64,000 nucleotides of DNA, from positions 1 through 64,000 of the forward strand of contig CAWVWT010000004.1 in the NCBI GenBank assembly GCA_963934015.1. The letters are read 5' to 3'. Below the pieces are notes generated by a model. It was not told where the DNA came from, did not search any database, and saw only the letters and a program-made list of their open reading frames with translations. Of this stretch, positions 34,932-43,926 are shown in pieces. The DNA is from MGIIb-P sp963934015 (lineage in GTDB: Archaea > Thermoplasmatota > Poseidoniia > Poseidoniales > Thalassarchaeaceae). Within the stretch, counting starts at the first letter, position 1; each line of letters begins with the position of its first letter. The position numbers were made by a program, and so were the translations under genes.

Positions 34932-37741
34932 GCCTGTTTCTTCGCCTCAACCTGCCTGGCGAGGAAGGATACAACATCGAGGATTTCGAAGTCATGCTTT
35001 GGGTCACCTTCAAACTTCAGGCACTCAAAGTGAGAAACACATTTCGGACATGATGTGAGCATGATGTCTGCCCCTGTAGCTCGAACTTCATCGAATCGTT
35101 GTACTCGCAGAGCACGACTGTCCTCATTACAGGACATCATGCTAGATACACCACAGCAGAGTGCATCTTCTTTGGTATGTTCCATCTCAACTAGATCCAC
35201 TCCCTCTACAGCAGTCACCAAGTCCCGAGGTCCATCGTAGATTTCCATTTGACGTCCAAGTCTGCATGGGTCGTGGTAGGTGACTGTTACATCTTCCTCT
35301 GACTTTAGGTCCATGTTAAATCCATTTTCGATAAGGAATTCGGTCGTGTGCATGACCTTGATTCCTTCGAGTTCGTAATCCTTGGCAAAGGTTCGGAAGC
35401 ACTCAGCGCAACTTGAAACCAAAGTGTCGATACCACTGGCCTGAATCTTCTTTTGATTGTAGGCCTTCAACTTCTCAAACACTTCATCCATGCCTTGCCA
35501 CTTCTGGTCGTGTCCACAGCACTTGAGGAAATCTCGACCCAAGTAGGATACTTCTTTTTCCATTTCTTCGAATAGAGTAAAGGCAGATGTGGTTGAATCT
35601 CCAAGATTCATTTCACCTTCATTGATATGGCTGAAGATCATCTCTTGGTCGAGATAGTCGACACAGCCGGGGTAATATCCGATGCTAGAATCAATCGGGT
35701 AATCTTCGATTGCGATGAAGTCCGAGTCACGCTCTTCTTCGGCCTCTGCAGCAAGCACAGCCTGCAGGACTGTGTGCGGGATGTTAGATGCAGGGGGTCC
35801 ACCGACGACCAGTGCTCTGCGCATGTCAACATAGGAATCGTAGTCGACCAATTGTGGGCAAGCATTGGAACAGGCAGAACAGGTCAGACATGAATACATC
35901 GGCACCCCATCGTCCTCATTGTTCCAAGTGTTGTAAATAATATTCAATTTGTCACCTGCATTGAATAAACGAACTGGACAAGCATCATCACAGAGGTCAC
36001 AACCGTAGCATTTGTTCATCTCGTACTCATATCCTCGTGCCATGCTTCGCATGAGCATGAAGACGATTGCACCGACTCCCAAGCAAGGGATGAATAGTGA
36101 ATAGATGAGTTTAGCATCCAAACTCTTTGGGTTCTTATGGTGGGTTGGATTTTCCACCATGTAGTCCGAAAGGCTAGCAATATCCAACCCAACATCTGCA
36201 AATGTGAGATTCACGGGATCGTTTCGATTCAAAGCTTGCCCATTTTCACCAATCAACAATGGTTGATATGCAGCCACATTGACACTAGCAAATACTGTGT
36301 ATGATGAATTTACACCAGTCCATAGTGTTGAAAATTCGATTGTATAATCACCAGATGCCAATTTCAGCGTACTGCTTTGGCAAATCCCCTCGCTCACCAA
36401 TGAACCCGAATCATCCCTAACGATGAGGGTACCTGAACCCGTACCAATGCCCCATTCACTGGAACGTTCTCCACAAGCCAAATCGACATACACAGTATCG
36501 AGACCAAAGTCTTCAATGTACATCGACCAGCTGCCCTCTATGGCGATTTCCTCGGTTATATTATTCCCTGTTACAGCCCATTCTTGTGCAACGCCATTTC
36601 GTCCAATACTGGTATCTGAATGGTGGTTTACACCACTAAAATCAATTAGATTTGGTTGAACTGGTTGGTAGATTCCCCAATTCATGAAATTACTAGCAGT
36701 GACCAAACAGAAATCAGTTCGACTATAGGCATCATCCCCTTCGAACTTCTCATCTAACCAGACTTCGTTTGCCATACTTTGGTCATAGGATAGACAATCT
36801 TCTTCAATCACTTCCCAATGATGCCCCTCGTTGATGTCCACAAGCGTATCGACTGGCTGTGCACGAAGATCTTCCAATGCAGACACCTCATCCATGGCTC
36901 CAAGTCCACCCTGGTCCCAAAACCCGTTTTCATATACAGGCCAGGTAACCGTACAGAGTAGAACCGTAACAATGAGGGTGCCAAATGAAACTTGTTTACC
37001 CAGTTGGGGAGTGGTTCTAGCTCCAATCGATTTGACCAAGAACCAACGAATGCCCATATACAGGGCAATCCATATGAAAATCCCAGTCAAAACCCAAGGT
37101 ATGGCATTGAAAACATCTGCAACCCACGGTTCACGTGTCCCACAATTTAGGCCCGCATGGGAATTTAATTGGCAAAAGTCTGTACGGTTTTTCGCATATA
37201 ACTCAAGAAAGATGTTGATTGAAAATACACTGATGAACCAAACATGGGCTAGATAGATCGTTCCCCAGGTAGCAAACCAAGGGTCTTCCACACCACGCTT
37301 TGCGCGGCCACCCAAGAAGGGAGGAAGTGTCAAAATCATTACAGGTAGGCCCGTGATTGCCGCTCCCCACCAAGCAGCATTCCACGAAATGACTGGTTGG
37401 CCAAAGAAATCACCGATTGGTCCAGCAGGGATATCAAACTGTGGTAAATATTCACCCCACCGGAGATATCCGTAACTGAACAATACATACCAATCGGGGA
37501 ACACGAATCCGGCTTGTGCGTAGGGATCGGCTGCACCGTGTAATGGCGGCGGTATCAACCATGAATAGAAACAGAGGACTGCAACCATAGCGGCAAGGAT
37601 AATGGCGTCACGTAGGACTTCATGTGGCCAGAACGCGTGCCCGACAAACACTCGCCTTCGTTCCTTATCAGCGGATTGCAAACTTTCCTTTTCACGAACA
37701 TATGTGTCCGCGATACGACCAAGATTTTCAATGAGTCCCAT
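34928..37741 (-). CDS. Cytochrome b C-terminal domain (subunit IV-like) fused to HdrD-like iron-sulfur oxidoreductase
   Basis: 937 residues. Residues about 30-260 look like the C-terminal half of cytochrome b (VFVGHAFWPHE, WLIPPPLHGAADP, VFPDWYVLFSYGYLRW). Residues about 290-540 form a probably extracytoplasmic beta-rich insert. A further TM helix near residue 550 leads to two 4Fe-4S motifs (C578/C581/C584/C588 and C618/C621/C624/C628), then two CCG (heterodisulfide reductase D/GlpC) repeats with LKCCGHDQKW, SSCAECF, DALCCGVSS and TSCPKC. The SD GGAGGT precedes ATG 37741. This would link a quinol-oxidising cytochrome directly to a thiol/disulfide or 2-hydroxyacid-type Fe-S module. The electron acceptor or donor is unknown. 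Confidence 0.85.
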   Translation of the reverse strand: MGLIENLGRIADTYVREKESLQSADKERRRVFVGHAFWPHEVLRDAIILAAMVAVLCFYSWLIPPPLHGAADPYAQAGFVFPDWYVLFSYGYLRWGEYLPQFDIPAGPIGDFFGQPVISWNAAWWGAAITGLPVMILTLPPFLGGRAKRGVEDPWFATWGTIYLAHVWFISVFSINIFLELYAKNRTDFCQLNSHAGLNCGTREPWVADVFNAIPWVLTGIFIWIALYMGIRWFLVKSIGARTTPQLGKQVSFGTLIVTVLLCTVTWPVYENGFWDQGGLGAMDEVSALEDLRAQPVDTLVDINEGHHWEVIEEDCLSYDQSMANEVWLDEKFEGDDAYSRTDFCLVTASNFMNWGIYQPVQPNLIDFSGVNHHSDTSIGRNGVAQEWAVTGNNITEEIAIEGSWSMYIEDFGLDTVYVDLACGERSSEWGIGTGSGTLIVRDDSGSLVSEGICQSSTLKLASGDYTIEFSTLWTGVNSSYTVFASVNVAAYQPLLIGENGQALNRNDPVNLTFADVGLDIASLSDYMVENPTHHKNPKSLDAKLIYSLFIPCLGVGAIVFMLMRSMARGYEYEMNKCYGCDLCDDACPVRLFNAGDKLNIIYNTWNNEDDGVPMYSCLTCSACSNACPQLVDYDSYVDMRRALVVGGPPASNIPHTVLQAVLAAEAEEERDSDFIAIEDYPIDSSIGYYPGCVDYLDQEMIFSHINEGEMNLGDSTTSAFTLFEEMEKEVSYLGRDFLKCCGHDQKWQGMDEVFEKLKAYNQKKIQASGIDTLVSSCAECFRTFAKDYELEGIKVMHTTEFLIENGFNMDLKSEEDVTVTYHDPCRLGRQMEIYDGPRDLVTAVEGVDLVEMEHTKEDALCCGVSSMMSCNEDSRALRVQRFDEVRATGADIMLTSCPKCVSHFECLKFEGDPKHDFEILDVVSFLARQVEAKKQA

Positions 37742-37756
37742 GAATAATACCTCCGA

Positions 37757-38620
37757 TCAATGTGGCTCCGCGATGCCTTGGACCCAGACAATAAACAAGT
37801 GGACGATAATCAGTCCAGTAACGATGACAGGGAGAATAAATACGTGCAGGAAATACATCCGAGTTACTGTTTGGTACGAAAGACTGGTGCCGCCAAACAT
37901 CGCGCTTGCAACCCAAGAGCCAATCAAGGGGGTGCTATTGGCCATATTGATGCCAATCGTCGCAGCACCAAAGGCGAGACTATCCCACGGCAGTAGATAT
38001 CCTGAATATCCAAAGAAGATGGTGAAGAACATCAGGCCTACGCCAATTAACCAATTCAATTCACGTGGGTTTCGGTATGCACCTGTAAAGTATACACGGC
38101 ACATGTGTAAGAATACTGCTGCAACCATGAAGTGCGTCGCCCAATGGTGTATCGATCGGATGATGTATCCAAAAGGCAGCTGCGTCATGATGAATTCCAT
38201 GCTAGAGTAGGCTGGCGTCGGGTCACCTTCCCCACCGGGTACGTAGTAAATTCCTAGGATGGTGCCCGTAATTACGAGGACAATGAATGCGAGGAACGAA
38301 ATTCCGCCAAGACAGTACAATGGATACCAATACCAAATGATTCTCAGTTTGTACTTCTCAGCATGTGTGAGTGGCATTTGCCGATGCATGCTGTGGTAGG
38401 CATCTCGTGACATAGCCCAATAATCTTGGACTCTGAAGCGAGTGTCGAGCCAAGAGAACACCCAGAGGAACGTTTTCTCAACCAAACCCAATTTCCCAGT
38501 CGATTCGACAGCGCGGAGGATTTCTTTGCGAGGCATTTCCTCGTTTTCCTTTCGCAGTGTGAAGGCGACGGTAACCGTAATGACAGCAATGAAAAGACCT
38601 AGTAACCAAACTTGTAGCAT
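37757..38620 (-). CDS. Cytochrome b, N-terminal (b6-like) subunit
   Basis: 287 residues from ATG 38620 (SD GAGGTGA). Haem ligands in two transmembrane helices: H158 and H172 (14 apart) and H259 and H274 (15 apart). The 15-residue spacing of the second pair is that of cytochrome b6/low-GC Gram-positive types. YSGYLLPWD is the canonical loop after the fourth helix. The C-terminal half of cytochrome b is encoded separately in the next gene, as in b6f complexes. Quinol oxidation at the membrane. Confidence 0.92.
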   Translation of the reverse strand: MLQVWLLGLFIAVITVTVAFTLRKENEEMPRKEILRAVESTGKLGLVEKTFLWVFSWLDTRFRVQDYWAMSRDAYHSMHRQMPLTHAEKYKLRIIWYWYPLYCLGGISFLAFIVLVITGTILGIYYVPGGEGDPTPAYSSMEFIMTQLPFGYIIRSIHHWATHFMVAAVFLHMCRVYFTGAYRNPRELNWLIGVGLMFFTIFFGYSGYLLPWDSLAFGAATIGINMANSTPLIGSWVASAMFGGTSLSYQTVTRMYFLHVFILPVIVTGLIIVHLFIVWVQGIAEPH

Positions 38621-38630
38621 ATTATTCACC

Positions 38631-39506
38631 TCAATCGCAAAATGTGTACCATTCCTGGTATGTGTCTAATCCCTCAATCACATCATCAGTGACAACAAAT
38701 GGGATGAGTGGGAGTCCAACTGGAGCAGGTCCACCAGTTCGGCGGACGCCAAAATATTCGAAGGTTGAACCATCATTTCGGTTACGGTTGGCATTCTTCT
38801 CAAGCATTGTTGGATCATAGCGTGACGAGTGGCAAATGCAGAACAGTTTGTTCCCACCTGCATCGACACCACCAGGCAACCAAGTATCTGATGTGAAATC
38901 ATTGGCCACCAATTGCCAACCCGGAATGCAGCACAGGTGAGGGCAGCGGCTGAACAAAAGGAGGATGTTGTCATGAGGTTGCAATGCTTCATCAGGACTA
39001 CCATCCTCTAGGGTGACATCGAAAATCTCGCGGCCATGTCCAATAAATGAACCAGCAGAATCCCTTCCCTCTCCATATTGAATTCTTGGAACACCTTCAG
39101 AAGGAGGCTTTGATTGATTTTCCTCGTGAGGGATGTATACGATATTCACCGGTAAGCCACTCCAAACACCTTGGGCGCCAGCCATACCAGTGTCAGAGTT
39201 AGAAGCTTCTGCAACCAAATCGGATTTTTTCATGATTTGTTCGTGCAGGTTTCCATACCAAACTGTATCCTCTGCGCCTTTTGGAACCCAATATTTGACG
39301 CCTGTATCTTGTGCCCCTGTACTTGCCTGCCCCATCAGGAAAGATGCAAAACCAACAGCACCCAAGCTTGCCATAGCGATGACTCCACCGGCCGCATTGA
39401 ATGTGTATTTCATGAATCTGCGGCGGTCAAGTGTAGTAGATACACGCTCAGAGGACGCCTCATCAACAGCGCCTGGTGCGGGTCTGAGTCGGAATTGTCT
39501 AGCCAT
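38631..39506 (-). CDS. Rieske 2Fe-2S protein
   Basis: 291 residues. Twin-arginine-like N-terminus (DRRRFMKYTFNAAGG) and one TM anchor. Cluster ligands C188 and H190 (CPHLCC) and C223 and H226 (CICHSS); C193 and C225 would form the usual disulfide. It receives electrons from quinol at the cytochrome b site. The SD GAGGTGTAATC is in front of the ATG. Part of the run Reeler-like, 149-aa, Rieske, cytochrome b, fusion. Confidence 0.93.
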   Translation of the reverse strand: MARQFRLRPAPGAVDEASSERVSTTLDRRRFMKYTFNAAGGVIAMASLGAVGFASFLMGQASTGAQDTGVKYWVPKGAEDTVWYGNLHEQIMKKSDLVAEASNSDTGMAGAQGVWSGLPVNIVYIPHEENQSKPPSEGVPRIQYGEGRDSAGSFIGHGREIFDVTLEDGSPDEALQPHDNILLLFSRCPHLCCIPGWQLVANDFTSDTWLPGGVDAGGNKLFCICHSSRYDPTMLEKNANRNRNDGSTFEYFGVRRTGGPAPVGLPLIPFVVTDDVIEGLDTYQEWYTFCD

Positions 39507-39508
39507 GA

Positions 39509-39958
39509 TTACACCTCATATTCGACCCAACTTTCGGGGTCTTTCGGTCCGATGAACTTGTTTCGGCGATGCTTTACAATGACTGTGTCGGGCATAACCC
39601 ACTTGAGATAGACAATGCCCATGATAATCAGAGTGGTCAACATCATTGCCATGAAGAAAGAAAGCAATTGTTGGTCCCAGTGGTTGAAAAGTCCGTAAGA
39701 CAACCCACCCGACCAGTAGATTGTCCAGAACAATCCCCAAACAAAGACGAGTGTAACCAACCAAGAAGATGCGCTAGGGGAAATGCTAGATCGGACAATC
39801 GTTCCAGGTTCAGGGGCATTGAATACACCGTGGTCAACCGCGGTGACGTACTCTTCTTCTGTGAGGTTGACTCCCTCTAAAGCAGATCGAGCATCTTCGA
39901 GGTTTACCTCGCCTGATTTGACCTGCTTCAACAGCCGCATGATGATATCGTCACTCAA
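39509..39958 (-). CDS. Two-TM subunit of the cytochrome b/Rieske operon
   Basis: 149 residues. Soluble helical N-terminus (LLKQVKSGEVNLEDARSAL) and TM helices near residues 67-86 and 98-118. It starts at TTG 39958: the SD GAGGTGA is exactly 6 nt upstream and the TTG overlaps the preceding stop (TTGA). Likely a small structural subunit; no family recognised. Confidence 0.75.
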   Translation of the reverse strand: MSDDIIMRLLKQVKSGEVNLEDARSALEGVNLTEEEYVTAVDHGVFNAPEPGTIVRSSISPSASSWLVTLVFVWGLFWTIYWSGGLSYGLFNHWDQQLLSFFMAMMLTTLIIMGIVYLKWVMPDTVIVKHRRNKFIGPKDPESWVEYEV

Positions 39959-40773
39959 AGTTGGTCACCTCTTCGAAGATGTTTCATGCGGAGTCTTACC
40001 AAATTCGATCGCCCTTCGTAATGACGACTAAATCCGTATCGTAGGAAGAAGCCGCAGAAGAGTATGACTGCAATTACGGCACCGAATCCGAGGAGTCCCA
40101 GCCAATGTGCACGGAATGGGGCACCCATGTGATGTAAGTCAACATGTCCACTTTCAGCCGCGGGAGGTGCAACATCGCCATTACCAGCGAAGATAGTACG
40201 TGTGCTACCAGAATCCGCACCTTCGCCCAATGAGAACGAAAGGCGATTCCATGCATCGCCCGTTGGTGCACCGTCACCATTGACACTATTGCCGGCCAGC
40301 CAGAATATTACATCGCCCCCACCAGTTGTAGGTGCGGTCCAAACAATTGTCCAGGAGCGATCGGTTGGGTTGCTACCTGCTTCAGTATGAGTGAGTGTCG
40401 TTGAATCATCACCGTTCTGAACCATGTCCTCATATCCTGCTCCAGCTGAAAGCGCGCCACCTGAGACCCTCAACGAGAATCCAGCCGATGCAGTCCCTCC
40501 AATTTCTGGTCCACCAATGATTTCGATTTTCAGTGTGTAGAGTTGGTCTGCAGCAAAATGGTATGGTACGTCTGCAATCATGACGGTCACAGAATCGTCT
40601 GGTGCGATTGCATTTCCGGAATGGCACGTACAACCTGTCTTGGCCACATCAGTCTCACCCTCTGCCTCGTTGCCAGTAATCCCTGCTGGCCGGGCTTGTG
40701 TTGAACCGGCAATCAGTAGCACCACGAGCAGCCCGATGAGGATGTGCCGGACATGGTGAGTTGATGCGGACAT
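39955..40773 (-). CDS. Reeler/choice-of-anchor-V-like secreted membrane protein with a CxCH motif
   Basis: 272 residues. Signal peptide (HILIGLLVVLLIAG), then TGCTCHSG near residue 47, a Reeler-type beta domain (GFSLRVSGGALSAG, DRSWTIVWTAPTTGGGDVIFWLAG) and a C-terminal TM helix. Relatives often carry CxxCH haem motifs at this position; here it reads CTCH, so haem c attachment is doubtful. First gene of the cytochrome b/Rieske run, so it may be an extracytoplasmic electron-transfer or assembly part. Confidence 0.75.
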   Translation of the reverse strand: MSASTHHVRHILIGLLVVLLIAGSTQARPAGITGNEAEGETDVAKTGCTCHSGNAIAPDDSVTVMIADVPYHFAADQLYTLKIEIIGGPEIGGTASAGFSLRVSGGALSAGAGYEDMVQNGDDSTTLTHTEAGSNPTDRSWTIVWTAPTTGGGDVIFWLAGNSVNGDGAPTGDAWNRLSFSLGEGADSGSTRTIFAGNGDVAPPAAESGHVDLHHMGAPFRAHWLGLLGFGAVIAVILFCGFFLRYGFSRHYEGRSNLVRLRMKHLRRGDQL

Positions 40774-40781
40774 AGTATTGA

Positions 40782-40796
40782 CTCACCTATGGTGAG
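40782..40796 (-). promoter_or_regulatory. Palindrome CTCACC-TAT-GGTGAG before the cytochrome b/Rieske operon
   Basis: 6-bp arms with a 3-nt centre. Read on the minus strand, the distal arm is GGTGAG, an SD 8-9 nt before ATG 40773, and the other arm is its complement. It could hide the first SD of the whole operon. Confidence 0.5.
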
Positions 40797-40934
40797 CAGT
40801 CGAATTGAATACCCTCCATAAACGTTCCCTGATAGTCGCGAGGAAAAGGCCCCGCGGTGCATCGAATCTCGCGCGCCCGCGACGCGATGCAACTTTGCGC
40901 AGTTGTGAATAGCCTCTGGTGCCTCCCAAGGCCG

Positions 40935-41240
40935 ATGGCCGAGCGAACATGGGAGAATACATACGAACTCACTGATGAGCAATTAGAGCAACTTGAAGCG
41001 GCAGAGACGTTGATGGAGGGCATGGATTTATCTGGCGCCGAGCGAGTATTGTTGGCAATGCTTGAAGCGTCTGAAAACTGTGTCCCTGTTCTTTCCAACC
41101 TCGGTTACCTATACGGCAAACATCTTTCTGAATTTGAAACCGCAGTCGAGTATTATGACCAGGTCCTGGAAATAGAGCCAGATAACCCTTGGGCACGGGA
41201 TGCGCGGAGACGATACTCAAGATACATCGGACGAGATTGA
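40935..41240 (+). CDS. Short TPR protein
   Basis: 101 residues from ATG 40935. Helical repeats LEAAETLMEGMDLSGAERVL, PVLSNLGYLYGKHLSEFETA and VEYYDQVLEIEPDNPWA match tetratricopeptide spacing. Scaffold role, partner unknown. Directly upstream of the FtsZ-like gene in the same direction, so the two may act together. Confidence 0.75.
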   Translation: MAERTWENTYELTDEQLEQLEAAETLMEGMDLSGAERVLLAMLEASENCVPVLSNLGYLYGKHLSEFETAVEYYDQVLEIEPDNPWARDARRRYSRYIGRD

Positions 41241-41280
41241 TTCGCACAATCCTCATGGCCCCCCGCGTTTAAGCCGTATC

Positions 41281-42213
41281 ATGGAGGAGGGCGAATTGCT
41301 CATTGCCGGCATCGGCAGTTTGGGCTGTGCATGGGCGAAGGCAGCCCAAGCCCGAGTTTCAGATTGGGCAGATCTCACATTGATTGACGCAGATGATTCT
41401 TCAATGGAAGACGCTCGCCATGCGAATTGCTTGTTGCTCGGGGAATCGCCATCCGAAGTTGGATGCGCCGGAATGCCGGAATTAGCTGAAGCACGTATGC
41501 GCTCATTGCAACCTATCGCAGCACATTTTCTTGAAAGAGCCGAGCTCGTGCTTTTGTTGACAGGGTTGGGTGGAGGATCTGGTTCAGGTGCATCGATTGA
41601 ATTTGCACGGCAAGCAATTCAGGCGGGTTGCCTGGTAGTTTCCGTTGCAGCGATACCATTCGAGGCCCAAAGTGAACGCCAAAAAATAGCGGAAGGTGCA
41701 CTTTCTCGTCTATCCAAGGTCAGCCATGTATGTGTGGAACTCAGCCTTGATCGAATGGCTTGGCAGGCGAGGGAAAGAGGCGTGGATTGGGAACAGGGTT
41801 CAGCCTGGGTCGAAGAACTCACGGAAGGCTTGGTGCGTACCTTAGCAAACGTCGGCCTCATCAATCTAGATTTGATGGATTTACGCGCGATAGTCTCAAA
41901 ATCGGGTGGCTCCACTCTTCTCGTTGCAGAAGGACATTGTGACGAGGCCCAAGAATTGTATGAACGCGCCCGTTCCTCTCCATTAGCCGCCATGTCCGTT
42001 GGGGGTGCAACCGGTTGCCTGCTCCAAGTAGAGGGGGGGCCGCATATGACTTTGAAGCAGGTTGAGGCGGTATCAGCTGCATTTACCTCTGGTCTCTCAA
42101 TCGATGCACAGGTGATTATCGGCGCCCGTGTGTCCCCTGACCTTGAGGATCGGATGCGCGTCGTTGCAGTTGTCAGTGGCTTGCCACGGGGTGTTACGGA
42201 TGGATTGGTTTAA
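41281..42213 (+). CDS. Divergent FtsZ/tubulin-like GTPase
   Basis: 310 residues from ATG 41281. Tubulin/FtsZ signature LTGLGGGSGSGA (residues 93-104; the canonical form is GGGTGTG) and the T7-loop region GLINLDLMDLRAIV, which keeps the N-x-D-x-x-D pattern used for GTP hydrolysis between subunits. The first Rossmann loop reads AGIGSLG, weaker than the FtsZ GVGGGG. Shorter and more divergent than FtsZ1/FtsZ2; it could be the division FtsZ of this lineage or a CetZ-like paralogue. Polymerisation is inferred. Confidence 0.72.
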   Translation: MEEGELLIAGIGSLGCAWAKAAQARVSDWADLTLIDADDSSMEDARHANCLLLGESPSEVGCAGMPELAEARMRSLQPIAAHFLERAELVLLLTGLGGGSGSGASIEFARQAIQAGCLVVSVAAIPFEAQSERQKIAEGALSRLSKVSHVCVELSLDRMAWQARERGVDWEQGSAWVEELTEGLVRTLANVGLINLDLMDLRAIVSKSGGSTLLVAEGHCDEAQELYERARSSPLAAMSVGGATGCLLQVEGGPHMTLKQVEAVSAAFTSGLSIDAQVIIGARVSPDLEDRMRVVAVVSGLPRGVTDGLV

Positions 42214-42220
42214 CTCAACA

Positions 42221-43528
42221 TCAATTCGACCCTTCATCTGCAGTCACCGGCGGCGGTATGTCTAGCACCGTATCTTCAAGGGTGATTTCAGCCACTTTTT
42301 CAGTGGATTCCATTTCAACCTCATCCACTTCCAATACACTTTCACCATCTTGCTCGTCTCGGGCTGAATCCAACCAGTGTGATAATTGACCAACTCTCCA
42401 CGCATGAATCCACATCATGGTTCCAGCCGTAATGAGGTGGCCGATGCCAATGGTTGCCGACATACCGATTGGGATATCACCCGCTGAAAGTTTGGATCCA
42501 AGGACTGCAATCATCGCAATTGAACCCGAATATGCCATACCAAATGACAAGCCCCAGAAGATTGCGTTCTGTTTGGTGAACATTCTGAATCCACGCTGAT
42601 GTGTATTCTTTGCCAAACCCCAAATAGCAGCCACCACCGTCATAATCATCAGAATAAACTCTTCAACAATCAGTAGGGCACCCCAATCATCGGTCATGAA
42701 TCTGCGAAGTGCACTAAGTAGATGCCATGTAACGAAAAGTTGCATGAATAAGCCCCATGAAAACCCGAATGCAGCAGTATCTTTGCGCTCGGAATCAATG
42801 ACCCTCCGTTCGGTTGTGTACCAAAATAGAAGGCCTTGAATCGCGACTGCTGCAATGCCAAATAAGACTGGGCCCAATTTTTCAAAGAGGGACATTTCAT
42901 TGGTGTCCGCAGCGCCTGACACCAATATCCAGTAGGTTATGATGGCAAAAACACCAATGATGCCCATGTGAATGGTTGTAGACGTAAAACGCTTCGAATC
43001 ACGCTGTATCGATGCGATTCGAACAGCACGCCCTTCGACAATAATCCGTAGGCTGGTTGCCAAAGCACGCCCCTGTGCAAGTGACCAAACCACAAACAGA
43101 CTTCCAAGTGCCATTGCCCAGTAATTGACTTGTTCACTGCCTGATTCTGAATTCAGGAACCCCGCAATAAGAACAAACGGTATCAGTCCAAGCAAAATAG
43201 GGGAAATCCATGAGGTGAGAACTCGGATGAAGAAAAGCATGATTTTTTCTGTAAATGGTACATCTTTTGGAATGGCTTGAAAGTGACTGAATCGATATAT
43301 GATGTCCATTTCTTGCATCCAAGCCGTCATTGCATAGCCAATTGAAAGGCCCACATATCCGGCGATTCCAATCGCGAATAGTTGATCCGAATCGGATGCG
43401 GATAAGAGGTACAGAATGGTGCCAGCCAAGCCAAGCAAAATCACATGAGGTAATGTGGATGGGCGGACAAGATTACGAATTACATCTGTAATCGTTGGTG
43501 CAGCACCCCCATCCTTCGAATCTTCCAT
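42221..43528 (-). CDS. Polytopic membrane protein of unknown function
   Basis: 435 residues from ATG 43528 (a longer frame runs to 43756 but would cross the divergent gene). About ten TM helices, no signal peptide, and an acidic C-terminal tail (EVDEVEMESTEKVAEITLED). No transporter motif is recognised. It is divergent from the Pop5-like gene and converges on the FtsZ-like gene. Confidence 0.7.
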   Translation of the reverse strand: MEDSKDGGAAPTITDVIRNLVRPSTLPHVILLGLAGTILYLLSASDSDQLFAIGIAGYVGLSIGYAMTAWMQEMDIIYRFSHFQAIPKDVPFTEKIMLFFIRVLTSWISPILLGLIPFVLIAGFLNSESGSEQVNYWAMALGSLFVVWSLAQGRALATSLRIIVEGRAVRIASIQRDSKRFTSTTIHMGIIGVFAIITYWILVSGAADTNEMSLFEKLGPVLFGIAAVAIQGLLFWYTTERRVIDSERKDTAAFGFSWGLFMQLFVTWHLLSALRRFMTDDWGALLIVEEFILMIMTVVAAIWGLAKNTHQRGFRMFTKQNAIFWGLSFGMAYSGSIAMIAVLGSKLSAGDIPIGMSATIGIGHLITAGTMMWIHAWRVGQLSHWLDSARDEQDGESVLEVDEVEMESTEKVAEITLEDTVLDIPPPVTADEGSN

Positions 43529-43580
43529 CAAGCGCTGCGAGTGTGGGAGGCCTGTTAAGTCCGACGACTGTCGGGGCACC

Positions 43581-43862
43581 ATGGCGAAGCGGTTGACCAA
43601 AGCTCTTCGCGAGAAGCGGAGGTGGGTTGGGCTGAATGTGGCTAATTGTGAAAGCCGTTCCCAACTAGAAGCCAAAATCAGAGAACTCGCGCCCGTCGAA
43701 GATTGGCGCTTAATGGATTTCAGTGGTGGAAATGCCATATTGAGAATTTTGCTCAAAGATCAAAATGAATGGCGGGAAATACTTAACAAACCAGACCAAT
43801 CTATCCATTCTGTCACAATGTCGGGGAAAATCCGGTTAGTTCGCGAAAGGCTAAATATGTAG
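43581..43862 (+). CDS. Possible RNase P protein subunit Pop5/Rnp2
   Basis: 93 residues. Basic N-terminus (MAKRLTKALREKRRWVGLNV), a central alpha/beta region and an ending SVTMSGKIRLVRERLNM. Order and size fit Pop5/Rpp14 (RRY...; I.R; VSGTIKKAK-like end), but identity is low. A small hairpin CCGAC-GACT-GTCGG lies just before the start. Moderate confidence only. Confidence 0.5.
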   Translation: MAKRLTKALREKRRWVGLNVANCESRSQLEAKIRELAPVEDWRLMDFSGGNAILRILLKDQNEWREILNKPDQSIHSVTMSGKIRLVRERLNM

Positions 43863-43926
43863 CAAATGGCCCTACTCTATAGAATTAAACCTCGCCTCGA
43901 AAGGTTACTTGACTTCAGCCAAATTG

